Below, piece after piece: positions 8,165-15,732 of a DNA stretch of 39,688 nt. A program made the position numbers and the translations under genes. Source of the DNA: Clostridiales bacterium (GTDB taxonomy: Bacteria; Bacillota; Clostridia; Lachnospirales; Lachnospiraceae). The stretch covers positions 1 through 39,688 of the forward strand of contig JAJQAA010000054.1 of NCBI GenBank assembly GCA_021204045.1, read 5' to 3'. The notes beneath the pieces are model-generated. The model was given only the letters and a program-made list of their open reading frames with translations, had not been told where the DNA came from and searched no databases. Each line of letters opens with the position of its first letter. The stretch's first letter is position 1.

Positions 8165-8495
8165 ACCTGTGAGGAAGAATAGTAATCGGCTAATGCCAGT
8201 CCACAGAGAGCTCCGGGCGGTGGGATCGGGGTGTCGGGCGAACCGATGAATGGCCTTCTGAGGGCGGTTTTGAACGGGAAAGCGAGCACGGCGATGTGGC
8301 GATGATGACGAGGTCGCAGCTGCCGGGCGGCAATTTCCCAAGTAGGAGCTGACGGGATCCCCACCCGTTACCCATCGGGGCGCGTATGATGGTACGTGAA
8401 GCGAGCGGATATCTTTTAAAAGATGTCAAGTTGGGTGGTATCGCAGAGGTTTATGCTTTTGTCCCATGTATGAGGGCAGAGGCATTTTTTATTTT
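8165..8495 (+). promoter_or_regulatory. T-box riboswitch (tRNA-sensing leader with terminator)
   Basis: Stem I is recognisable: AGAA (8176-8179) pairs with TTCT (8256-8259), then AGTA (8181-8184) faces GAATGGCC (8248-8255) in the specifier loop, and ATCGG pairs with CCGAT (8243-8247). The AGAGAG bulge sequence is at 8205-8210. A Stem III-like hairpin follows (around 8418-8437). The T-box itself is TTGGGTGGTATCGC (8431-8444), with TGGT expected to bind the tRNA acceptor end. A terminator stem (8453-8465 with 8473-8485) with a T-run at 8485-8490 shares its GTCCC with the antiterminator, giving the usual either/or switch. Uncharged tRNA should permit readthrough into the solute-binding protein at 8615. 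The specifier codon cannot be fixed by eye. Confidence 0.87.
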
Positions 8496-8614
8496 ATGGG
8501 AGATTCTGTTTTTGTAGAATAAAAATGCTTTGGCAAACTTTTCTTTCATCTGCCGCCCAGGATTTTTGTATGTTTTTGGATACAAATAAACTAAATTAAT
8601 AAAGGAGAATGGTT

Positions 8615-9709
8615 ATGAAGAGAATGATTTCCATGGTATGTGCGGCCGCGATGATGGTGAGTCTGGTGGCCTGCGGCGGGCAGAGCACGGCGTCGAGCAC
8701 AACGACGGCGGCCAGCACAACGGCGGCCGCAGACAGCACTGCTGCAGCAGCGGAGACAGAGAAGGAAACGGCCAGCGCCAGCAATAAGCTGGTGGTTTAC
8801 ACGTCGATGCCGGAGGCTGTCGCTAACGCGATCATTGATGGTTACCACGAAGCGACCGGCGTCGAGGTTGAGGTTGTGGTCGCCAGCGGCGGAGAGCTGC
8901 TGACCAGAATTGATTCTGAAAAAGAGAATCCGCTGGGTGACGTGATGATGAGCGGAACCATCAGCAATGTAAAAAATGTTTCCGATCTGTTCGCGGATTA
9001 TCAGACGGAAAATGAAGATGCTGTGATGGACAGTATGAAAAATACCGAGGGAAATCTGACGCGTCTGGATGTGATCGGCAGTGTCCTGATTGTCAATAAC
9101 GAATTGATCGGCGATATGGAAATCACGGGTTATCAGGATCTTCTGAATCCGGAGCTGAAAGGGAAAATCGCCATGGCTGACCCGAACAAGTCCTCGTCCG
9201 CATGGGAGCATGTGGTGAATATGCTTTACGCCATGGGTGAGGGAGATCCGGAAAAGGGCTGGGAGTATGTGGAAAGCTTCTGCGCACAGCTTGACGGAAA
9301 GCTGCTGGGCGGTTCCTCTGCGGTTTACAAGGGCGTGATGGATGGCGAATATACGGTCGGCCTTACCTCGGAGGGCAGCGCCGCAAACCAGATTTCCGCC
9401 GGTGCGGACGTATCGATTGTACATATGGCGGAAGGCGTGATTTTCAGCGGCGACGGTGTCTTTATGATTAAGGGCTGCAAGAATGAGGAGAACGCGAAGA
9501 GCTTCCTGGATTACTGTACATCGCTGGAAGCACAGACCATGATGAACGATTCCTTAAACTGCCGCACCGTCCGCACGGATGTGCCGGAATCATCTACACT
9601 GCTTGCTATGGATAAGATCAATACGATCGAGGTGGATCAGGATTTTATCGCTGAACAGAAGAAGGAATGGATGGATAAGTTTACGGATATTTATATGGAT
9701 CTTCAGTAA
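8615..9709 (+). CDS. ABC transporter solute-binding lipoprotein, AfuA-like (family 1)
   Basis: Extracellular binding subunit, 364 residues, with a lipoprotein signal ending in VAC|G (Cys20), an Ala/Ser/Thr-rich linker to about residue 50 and a periplasmic-binding fold starting LVVYTSMPEAVANAI. This pattern matches the ferric-iron/2-aminoethylphosphonate/sugar-phosphate (AfuA) branch of SBP family 1, in which the ligand is not predictable from overall similarity. The ATG at 8615 is preferred over the one at 8609 because AAGGAG is at 8602-8607. It is the first gene behind a T-box leader and is followed 30 bases later by a fused permease. T-box control is normally used for amino-acid genes, so an amino acid or derivative is a reasonable but untested ligand. 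Confidence 0.88.
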   Translation: MKRMISMVCAAAMMVSLVACGGQSTASSTTTAASTTAAADSTAAAAETEKETASASNKLVVYTSMPEAVANAIIDGYHEATGVEVEVVVASGGELLTRIDSEKENPLGDVMMSGTISNVKNVSDLFADYQTENEDAVMDSMKNTEGNLTRLDVIGSVLIVNNELIGDMEITGYQDLLNPELKGKIAMADPNKSSSAWEHVVNMLYAMGEGDPEKGWEYVESFCAQLDGKLLGGSSAVYKGVMDGEYTVGLTSEGSAANQISAGADVSIVHMAEGVIFSGDGVFMIKGCKNEENAKSFLDYCTSLEAQTMMNDSLNCRTVRTDVPESSTLLAMDKINTIEVDQDFIAEQKKEWMDKFTDIYMDLQ

Positions 9710-9739
9710 AAGTCCGGAAAGGCAGGAAGAGGTGTTCGG

Positions 9740-11395
9740 ATGCAGAAAAAAAGAATAAAACTGGATTTTTGGAACATTATGACCCTGTTCCTGCTGCTTA
9801 TTTTTGCTTTGTTTTTGATTTATCCGCTGTTTTCCATGGTGCTGAAGGGGTTTCAGAGCCCCGAAACCGGGAACTGGTCCCTGGAAAATTTCCAGAAGTT
9901 TTTCAGCAAACGGTATTATTACCGGGCGCTGATCAACAGCTTTAAGGTCACGTTTTCGGTGACGTTTCTGGCGGTTCTGGCAGGCGTTCCGATGGCGTAT
10001 TTCATGTCCAGTTACCGGATAAAAGGCAGCGGTATTCTGGAAATACTGATCATCATATCCATGATGTCGCCCGCGTTTATCGGCGCGTACTCCTGGATCC
10101 TGCTGTGCGGCAGAAGCGGGGTTGTTACTCAGTTTTTCAATAAAACTCTGGGGATTTCATTGCCCTCCATCTATGGTTTTGGCGGAATCCTGCTGGTATT
10201 TACCTTAAAGCTTTATCCGTTTATTTATCTGTATGTATCGGGAGCTTTAAAAAAGATGGACGCTTCCCTGCTGGAAGCGGCGGAGGGCCTGGGCTACCAG
10301 GGCCCCAAAAAGGTATTTGGCGTCATCCTGCCGTTGATCACGCCGACGATTCTTGCCGGAGCGATGCTGGTATTTATGAACGCGCTGGCTGATTTTGGCA
10401 CGCCGCAGCTGCTGGGAGAAGGGTTTGTCACGATGCCGGTGCTGGTCTATTCTGAATTTGTCAGCGAGAGCGGAAGCGAAGCGCATTTTGCCGCGGCAAT
10501 GGCAGATATGATGATTCTGATCACGGCGGTTTTCTTTTTCCTGCAGAAATGGTATGTGAACCGGCATTCCTACGCGATGAGTTCGCTGCGGCCGATTGAA
10601 AAAAAGCGCGCCGCGGGAATCGGCGGACTGCTGATGCATCTCTATATTTATGGAATGGTACTGCTCTCGGTCGTTCCCCAGGCGACGGTCATTTACACAT
10701 CCTTTTTGAACGCGAATACGTCCATCTTCCTGGAAGGTTATTCTCTCAACAGCTATCGCCGGATATTTTCCTCTCTGGGCGGGGCGATCCGCAATACCTA
10801 TCTGTTTGGAATCGCAGCGATTGTTCTGATTGTTTTGTTTGGGGTGGTGATCGCTTACCTTTCCGTGCGGCGTCAGAATCCGGTTACCGGGATTCTCGAT
10901 ACGGTGACCATGTTTCCGTATATCATTCCCGGTTCGGTTCTGGGAATTACCCTGCTTCTGGCGTTTAACCACAGACCGCTGATTTTGAGCGGCACGGCGC
11001 TGATCATCATTATTTCCCTGGTGATCCGCCGGATGCCTTACACGCTTCGTTCCAGCTCGGCGATTCTGCACCAGATTAATCCCAGCATCAAGGAAGCGGC
11101 AATATCGCTGGGAAGCGGACCGGTTGGCACGTTTTTCAAAGTAACGGTACCCATGATGCTGCCAGGCGTGCTGTCCGGCGCGATTCTAAGCTGGATTACG
11201 GTGATTAATGAGCTGTCCTCTTCCGTGATACTCTATACGGGAGGTACAAAAACGATGTCCGTCACGATTTACCAGGAGGTCGTGAGAGGAAACTATGGCA
11301 CCGCGGCGGCGCTGGCGTCCATTCTGATCGCGACCACCGTCCTGTCGCTGGTGATTTTCTTTAAGGTCAGCGGCAAGAAAGAGGTGACAATGTAA
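9740..11395 (+). CDS. ABC transporter fused double permease, AfuB/ThiP type
   Basis: Membrane subunit of 551 residues made of two BPD_transp_1 halves in one chain, about 12 membrane helices. Two ATPase-contact loops are visible: LLEAAEGLGYQGPKKVFGV in the first half and SIKEAAISLGSGPVG in the second. It is the partner of the binding protein just upstream. The start ATG at 9740 follows AGGAAGAGG. No ATPase gene follows: a bidirectional terminator comes 27 bases after the stop and the next gene is on the other strand. It therefore needs an ATPase encoded elsewhere; the AfuC-like ATPase at 27369-28415 is a possible donor (inference). Confidence 0.9.
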   Translation: MQKKRIKLDFWNIMTLFLLLIFALFLIYPLFSMVLKGFQSPETGNWSLENFQKFFSKRYYYRALINSFKVTFSVTFLAVLAGVPMAYFMSSYRIKGSGILEILIIISMMSPAFIGAYSWILLCGRSGVVTQFFNKTLGISLPSIYGFGGILLVFTLKLYPFIYLYVSGALKKMDASLLEAAEGLGYQGPKKVFGVILPLITPTILAGAMLVFMNALADFGTPQLLGEGFVTMPVLVYSEFVSESGSEAHFAAAMADMMILITAVFFFLQKWYVNRHSYAMSSLRPIEKKRAAGIGGLLMHLYIYGMVLLSVVPQATVIYTSFLNANTSIFLEGYSLNSYRRIFSSLGGAIRNTYLFGIAAIVLIVLFGVVIAYLSVRRQNPVTGILDTVTMFPYIIPGSVLGITLLLAFNHRPLILSGTALIIIISLVIRRMPYTLRSSSAILHQINPSIKEAAISLGSGPVGTFFKVTVPMMLPGVLSGAILSWITVINELSSSVILYTGGTKTMSVTIYQEVVRGNYGTAAALASILIATTVLSLVIFFKVSGKKEVTM

Positions 11396-11421
11396 GGCTG
11401 ACGAGATGTTACACAAAAAAG

Positions 11422-11470
11422 GAGCGCTGCTCAATCATCCGTTATGGATGGCGGAACAGGGCTCTTTTTT
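11422..11470. terminator. Bidirectional intrinsic terminator
   Basis: An interrupted stem (GAGC/GCTC at the base, CTG/CAG, then CATCC/GGATG near the GTTAT loop) spans 11422-11464. It is followed by six T residues (11465-11470) and preceded by a run of A residues (11415-11420). It can end both the permease transcript (+) and the acyl-CoA dehydrogenase transcript (-). Confidence 0.75.
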
Positions 11471-11498
11471 CGTTCATCATATCGCAACGGATGTCTTA

Positions 11499-12638
11499 TC
11501 AAAAACCGTATTTTTTCTTCACCTGGCTGGCGATAATGGTGCGCTGGATCTGGTTGGTTCCCTCGTAAATCTGAAGGATCTTGGCGTCGCGCATGAGCTT
11601 CTCCATGGGATATTCTTTCATGTAGCCGTAACCGCCCATCACCTGAACGCCGTCCACGGCGCATTTCATGCCGGTGTCGGTGCCGAAGGTCTTGGCGATG
11701 GAGGCTTCCAGCGTGTAGGGAAGACCCGCGTCCATCAGCTCCGCGGCGTGCAGGTAGGTCTGACGTGCCGCCTGGACCTGAATCTCCATATCGGCTAGCA
11801 TCTGCTCCACCATCTGGAAATTCGCTACGGGCTGGCCAAACTGCCTGCGCTGCTTGGCATACCGTGTGGCCTCCTCAACCACGCGCTGTCCGATGCCGAC
11901 ACCGAAGGCGCCTACGCCGGGACGGGAGTGATCCAGGGTATCCAGAATATACTTAAAGCCGCGGTTTTTCCGGCCAAGCAGATGATCCTTCGGGACACGA
12001 ACATCCTCAAAGATCACTTCACTGGTGCAGCTTAAACGCATGCCCATCTTGTCCTCTTCCTTGCCGATCGAGATGCCGGGACGATCCCGCTCCACGATGA
12101 AGGCGGACAGTCCCATCGCGCCCGCAGCCTTGTTGGTGGAGGCCAGAATGGCGTAAATGCCGGCGATCGGTCCGTTGGTGATAAAGGACTTTGTGCCGTT
12201 GATAATATAGTCGTCACCGTCCTCAACGGCAGTGGTACGGACGCTGCCGGCGTCGGAACCGGCGCCCGGCTCGGTCAGACAGAAAGCGGCGTACTTTTTC
12301 TCGATAAGGGTATCAAACCAGAGCTTTTTCTGTGCGTCGGTACCCGCGACGAGAACGGGGAAGGAGGCCAGCGCGTTGGCGATCAATGTGGTCGCGATAC
12401 CGATGTCGCCGCGGGCAAGCTCCTCCGCCATGGCGAAGGCCTGTGCGTTGGTAAGACCCGGGCCGCCGTACTCAGCGGGAATACAAAGCTGGTTCAGTCC
12501 CATATCACAGGCTTTGTTCAGCAGCTCTTCCGGAAATTCATTGTTTCGTTCTAACTCCCCAACGGAGGGGATCACCTCGTTGTCCACAAATTCCCGGACC
12601 ATGGCGATCAGTTCCTGTGTCTCATTATCAAAGAGCAT
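11499..12638 (-). CDS. Acyl-CoA dehydrogenase
   Basis: Flavoprotein that introduces the 2,3-double bond into a short or branched acyl-CoA, 379 residues, standard length. FAD/substrate motifs are CLTEPGAGSDAG, KSFITNG and the C-terminal QIYEGTNQIQR, where Glu359 is the expected catalytic base of the short/medium-chain type. It is close to butyryl-CoA dehydrogenase, but the electron-transferring flavoprotein genes and the crotonase/thiolase set that usually surround that enzyme are absent here, so substrate and electron partner are open. An AAAGGAG site lies 11 bases before the ATG, and a good promoter lies at 12721-12749. It appears to be a single-gene unit ended by the terminator at 11422-11470. 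Confidence 0.92.
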   Translation of the reverse strand: MLFDNETQELIAMVREFVDNEVIPSVGELERNNEFPEELLNKACDMGLNQLCIPAEYGGPGLTNAQAFAMAEELARGDIGIATTLIANALASFPVLVAGTDAQKKLWFDTLIEKKYAAFCLTEPGAGSDAGSVRTTAVEDGDDYIINGTKSFITNGPIAGIYAILASTNKAAGAMGLSAFIVERDRPGISIGKEEDKMGMRLSCTSEVIFEDVRVPKDHLLGRKNRGFKYILDTLDHSRPGVGAFGVGIGQRVVEEATRYAKQRRQFGQPVANFQMVEQMLADMEIQVQAARQTYLHAAELMDAGLPYTLEASIAKTFGTDTGMKCAVDGVQVMGGYGYMKEYPMEKLMRDAKILQIYEGTNQIQRTIIASQVKKKYGF

Positions 12639-12720
12639 AATGGAAAAAACTCCTTTTCTTTAAAGTAGGAAAAGGGGTGATAAGGAACTAACCTAAATCG
12701 CCCGCTTTTACTCCAGATAA

Positions 12721-12749
12721 ATAATAACACATTTGCCGGGGGTTGGCAA
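12721..12749 (-). promoter_or_regulatory. Sigma-A promoter for acyl-CoA dehydrogenase
   Basis: On the minus strand TTGCCA (12749-12744), a 17-base spacer and TATTAT (12726-12721). It begins only a few bases after the stop of the upstream ATPase gene. The spacer plus -35 also forms a small TTGCC/GGCAA inverted repeat. Confidence 0.55.
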
Positions 12750-12755
12750 TGATTT

Positions 12756-13979
12756 TTAGTACCACACATTCATCAGCAGGAAATCCCGGATATGTTTGTG
12801 CTTGATGCCGCCGCGGCCGAGATCCGTATCATCCATGGATACGACGTATTTGGGAAAATTGTCCGGAATGTCCTGCAGGACGTCAAATTTTCTCCGGATA
12901 ATGTCCGGGCTGGAGAGAAGATAGCAGACCTGGACATAGACCCTGGTGCTGTGCTTTTTCGCGACAAAGTCGATCTCCCTTGTGCCGACCCGTCCGGATG
13001 TGACGGTGTAGCCGCGACGCAGCAGTTCGACGCAGACGATGTTTTTCAGGGTCTGCTCGATGTCACAGTATTCCTGGCCGTAGATGGCACTGCGCAGGCC
13101 ATGGTCGGTGATATAATATTTTTCGCCGGATGAGATGATCTTTTCCGCCGGCAGCTCTTCACGGGGGACGCGGCAGAACAGATAGGCGTCCACGCAGGCC
13201 TGGAGGTAATTGGCCGCGGTGTCATGCGAGACTTTGCGGTTTAAGTAGCGGAAAAATTTGGTGAGTCCGGAAGCGCTGCACGCGTCGCCGACGTTGGAAA
13301 GCACATAGAGCATGATCTCATTGAGAAGCTCTGCGTCCCGGATTCTGTTTTTCCCGACGACGTATTTCATTACAATCGCGTAGAAAGCATCCTGCAGATA
13401 CTGTGTGCAGGCGTCCGCGTCCCCGCCAAGCCGGTCAAGGAAGGGAAGGCCGCCGTCCCGGACGTAATCAAGAAAAGCAGTGTCAGTGCTCGCAGAAGGC
13501 CCAGTCATCCTGCGGGCCTTGAGAAACTCGGAAAAAGAAAACGGATAGACGCGGATGACGACGCAGCGGCCAAGCAGGTGCGCGTTTTCCGCGGCAGAGA
13601 GGAAAGTACTGCTGGAGCTGGCAATATAAATATCACAGTTGATGGCAGCGCGGCAGGAGTGCAGAAAGCGATCCCAGTCCGCGACTTCCTGCAGCTCGTC
13701 CAGAAACAGATAAAATTTGCTCACTCTGTTCATGACGCCCTGCGTGCGGCTGCGGATCTCATCGTAGAGCGCGTCGGCGCTGCAGAGATTGGAATTTCCC
13801 GGCTGTTCAAAATTAAAATAGATAAAATTGTAGCCGTGGATGCCGCGGTCAAGGAGTTCCTGTTGAATCTGCGCAAGCAGCGTTGATTTCCCGCTGCGGC
13901 GCATGCCGACCAGTACCTTGATCAGATCGTTGCCGAGGTATGGCCGCAGCTGGTTCAGATAAAAATCTCGTTTTAGCAT
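12756..13979 (-). CDS. ATP-binding protein, AAA_14 with DUF4143 C-terminus
   Basis: Predicted P-loop ATPase of 407 residues from the widespread AAA_14/DUF4143 family. Walker A is GMRRSGKST (25-33) and Walker B is YLFLDELQE (about 90-98). The C-terminal half carries the DUF4143 winged-helix and nuclease-like region, with GGLPFL and a REIDFVAK...VYVQV pattern resembling a restriction-endonuclease fold. The catalytic Glu/Lys pair is not convincing, so DNA cleavage should not be assumed. Function in the family is unclear. The start ATG at 13979 is preferred (AGAAGGG 10 bases upstream; family-typical opening) over upstream in-frame codons reaching 14090. It stands alone between AT-rich palindromes and the dehydrogenase promoter. 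Confidence 0.87.
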   Translation of the reverse strand: MLKRDFYLNQLRPYLGNDLIKVLVGMRRSGKSTLLAQIQQELLDRGIHGYNFIYFNFEQPGNSNLCSADALYDEIRSRTQGVMNRVSKFYLFLDELQEVADWDRFLHSCRAAINCDIYIASSSSTFLSAAENAHLLGRCVVIRVYPFSFSEFLKARRMTGPSASTDTAFLDYVRDGGLPFLDRLGGDADACTQYLQDAFYAIVMKYVVGKNRIRDAELLNEIMLYVLSNVGDACSASGLTKFFRYLNRKVSHDTAANYLQACVDAYLFCRVPREELPAEKIISSGEKYYITDHGLRSAIYGQEYCDIEQTLKNIVCVELLRRGYTVTSGRVGTREIDFVAKKHSTRVYVQVCYLLSSPDIIRRKFDVLQDIPDNFPKYVVSMDDTDLGRGGIKHKHIRDFLLMNVWY

Positions 13980-14100
13980 GGCTGGAGATCCCTTCTGTAA
14001 GGGGTGGTTTTTGTTACAGATTTCGTCGCTTTTCCGGTCATTGTGGCCGGTGCTTTTATTTAATATATCGCTTTTATAAGAGAAAATCAATAAAAATAAA

Positions 14101-14138
14101 AAAGATTTTGCCTTTATAACAATAAAAACAAAATCTTT
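14101..14138. repeat. 10-bp inverted repeat in AT-rich spacer
   Basis: AAAGATTTTG (14101-14110) and CAAAATCTTT (14129-14138) are perfect complements around an 18-base AT-rich loop. It lies in the 285-base gap upstream of the AAA_14 ATPase gene and next to a second palindrome, so it may be part of that gene's promoter control or of the end of the aminotransferase transcript. Confidence 0.6.
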
Positions 14139-14142
14139 AAAT

Positions 14143-14170
14143 ATTTTCAGCTTTTATAAAAGCTGAAAAT
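14143..14170. repeat. 28-bp perfect palindrome
   Basis: Left half ATTTTCAGCTTTTA and right half TAAAAGCTGAAAAT are exact reverse complements with no loop. Such gap-free dyads are typical of repressor operators; as RNA it could also act as a weak terminator for the minus-strand aminotransferase pseudogene. The motif CTTTTAT recurs several times between 14050 and 14160. Confidence 0.65.
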
Positions 14171-14248
14171 TTACTGACCCGACCCATTTTGGGAACTACC
14201 CATTTCCAGAAAGTTTCATAACCGCGATTTGAGCTTGGAGGTACAGAT

Positions 14249-14262
14249 TGTACAATTGTACA
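14249..14262. promoter_or_regulatory. Palindromic site TGTACAATTGTACA
   Basis: A perfect 14-bp dyad lies immediately after the stop of the aminotransferase pseudogene, with a further GTACA half-site at 14241-14245. It has the look of an operator for a dimeric regulator, but no regulator gene is nearby and its position at a 3' end is unusual. Confidence 0.35.
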
Positions 14263-14264
14263 TA

Positions 14265-15461
14265 TCAAAATCTTTTTTCTTCTTCGAGGAACGCGCTGAT
14301 GATACGGTCAAGGCCTTCTTTTACGAGTGATTTTGGGGAAGTGAGACAAATCCTGCCCCATTCATCGCCGTCTTTATCTGAGAATACCGATCCCATTTTG
14401 AGCATGACATGTTTGTTTATAATACGGCGATTTACTTCCTCTCCGCCGAGTTTATACGGACGGAAATCAACCCAGATACAGTAGGTTCCTTCCGGGACAA
14501 TTACTTTTGCGTGGGGAAGCTCCTTATGGAAGCGTTCGACAGTATAATCGATCAGCATATCGATATATTCGTTTAACTCATCCACCCAGTCTTCGCATTT
14601 GGTATAGGCAGCAATTACCGCAGATATACCGAATGGCGTGGACACCTTTTTTACACGGTATTTTGCTTTCAACTCCGGATCCTGGATAATTACATTTGTC
14701 ATGGAAAGGCCAGCGGTGTTGAATGTTTTGTTAATTGCCGTTGTAGAGACGACTCCCTTTCCGCCGAGAACTTTCATAACAGGCAGACAGGTGTTTCCTT
14801 TGCGGATAATGTCCACATGAACCTCATCCGATACGATAATCACGTGATTTCTCCGACAGATGTCTCCTATTTTCAGAATTTCTTCTTCGGTAAAAATCCT
14901 TCCTGTGGGATTATGAGGCTGAATCAGGAGAATCATCGTATTTTTTGGGTCTTTTGCAGCTTCTTCCAGTGCGTCATAATCGATGGTATAATAACAATCT
15001 GTTTCAATGAGCGGCACATCTACTTCATGTCATCCAAGTGGTTCGATATCTTCGCGATAACCATAGCTCGGTACAAAAAGAAGGATGCCGTCACCAGGTT
15101 CTGTAAAATAATGAATGCAGTGCTGAACGGCGATATGGGTACCATTCATGCAGGGAAAAATATCGTCTGCTTCAAAATGCCAGTCATATCTTCTGGCGAA
15201 CCAGCCGGTAACAGCATCATAATAGTTATCAGGGATCTCGGTATAACCATAGATTCCGTGTTCTGCTGTTTTTATCAGAGAATCAATAATTGCAGGAGGA
15301 CATTTGAAATCCATATCTGCTGTTTGCATGGGGATGCGGTCATCGGGAAGTGGATTGCCGTAGTTGTAGCGTTCACGGTTTGATTGAATATCACTCCATT
15401 TGCTGCTGTACTGATAGAGGGCGTCTTTTCTGTCAATGATGGAATCAAAATCGTATTTCAT
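14265..15461 (-). pseudogene. patB: PatB/MalY-type PLP aminotransferase, interrupted by an in-frame TGA
   Basis: Read through, this is a full-length (398-codon) fold-type I PLP enzyme of the MalY/PatB family, which contains cystathionine beta-lyases. The N-terminal part starts at ATG 15461 (AAAGGAAA upstream) and shows MQTADMDFKCPPAI and YGYTEIPD. The C-terminal part has PHNPTGR, SDEVHVDII and the cofactor lysine in AINKTF. A single TGA follows PLG (around 15030), and the same frame resumes immediately with HEVDVPLI, so no frameshift is involved. A TGG-to-TGA change would explain it. The gene is more AT-rich than its neighbours. It may be a real loss of function, a sequencing error, or expressed by readthrough; restart at the GTG at 15017 would lack the N-terminal third. 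Confidence 0.85.
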
Positions 15462-15581
15462 AAATAGTGTATTTCCTTTCGTAAATAAATTTTTTAAGCA
15501 CGTAATTATTGACCAGATACCGAGCACAAAGAACATAATATAAAGTGCGACGGTATTGACCAAGATTACCGGGAAGCATGG

Positions 15582-15695
15582 GAGCGCTCTTCTGGCTCGC
15601 TTGCACTCATTATATCGTGATTTCATCACGATCAAAATTCGCCGCTCGCCATGAGTGCACGAGCGCCCTCCTGGCTCGCTTTCGCTCATTATATC
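15582..15695. repeat. Composite repeat element: 35-bp direct repeats around hairpins
   Basis: Two 35-bp direct repeats (15582-15616 and 15661-15695) share GAGCGC, CTGGCTCGCTT and CTCATTATATC with a few mismatches. Between them lie a CGTGAT/ATCACG hairpin (15616-15630 region) and an inverted pair TGCACTCAT (15602-15610) / ATGAGTGCA (15651-15659). The element fills most of the 271-base gap between the flippase gene and the aminotransferase pseudogene; nothing coding is convincing there. It looks like a mobile or REP-type intergenic repeat that also carries TATAAT boxes. Confidence 0.65.
15609..15637 (-). promoter_or_regulatory. Possible promoter for the aminotransferase pseudogene
   Basis: On the minus strand TTTTGA (15637-15632), a 17-base spacer and TATAAT (15614-15609). 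The -10 box is supplied by the repeat element, and the second repeat copy carries another TATAAT without a matching -35. Confidence 0.4.
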
Positions 15696-15732
15696 ACAAA
15701 CGGGAGTTTCAGGCCGTTATTTTAATATGAAT

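Noticed and set aside
14171-14240. Sequence with GACCCGACCCA and TTTTGGGAACTACCC, resembling an insertion-sequence end
   Set aside because: No transposase fragment or matching second end is visible; kept only as part of the AT-rich island observation.
15028-15031. TGA in the aminotransferase as selenocysteine or reassigned tryptophan
   Set aside because: No convincing SECIS-like hairpin was seen after the TGA, selenocysteine is not known in this family, and other genes here use TGA as a normal stop, so code reassignment is ruled out.
14817-15383. Plus-strand frame of 188 codons opposite the aminotransferase
   Set aside because: The minus strand carries clear PatB/MalY motifs across the same bases; the plus frame has no family features.
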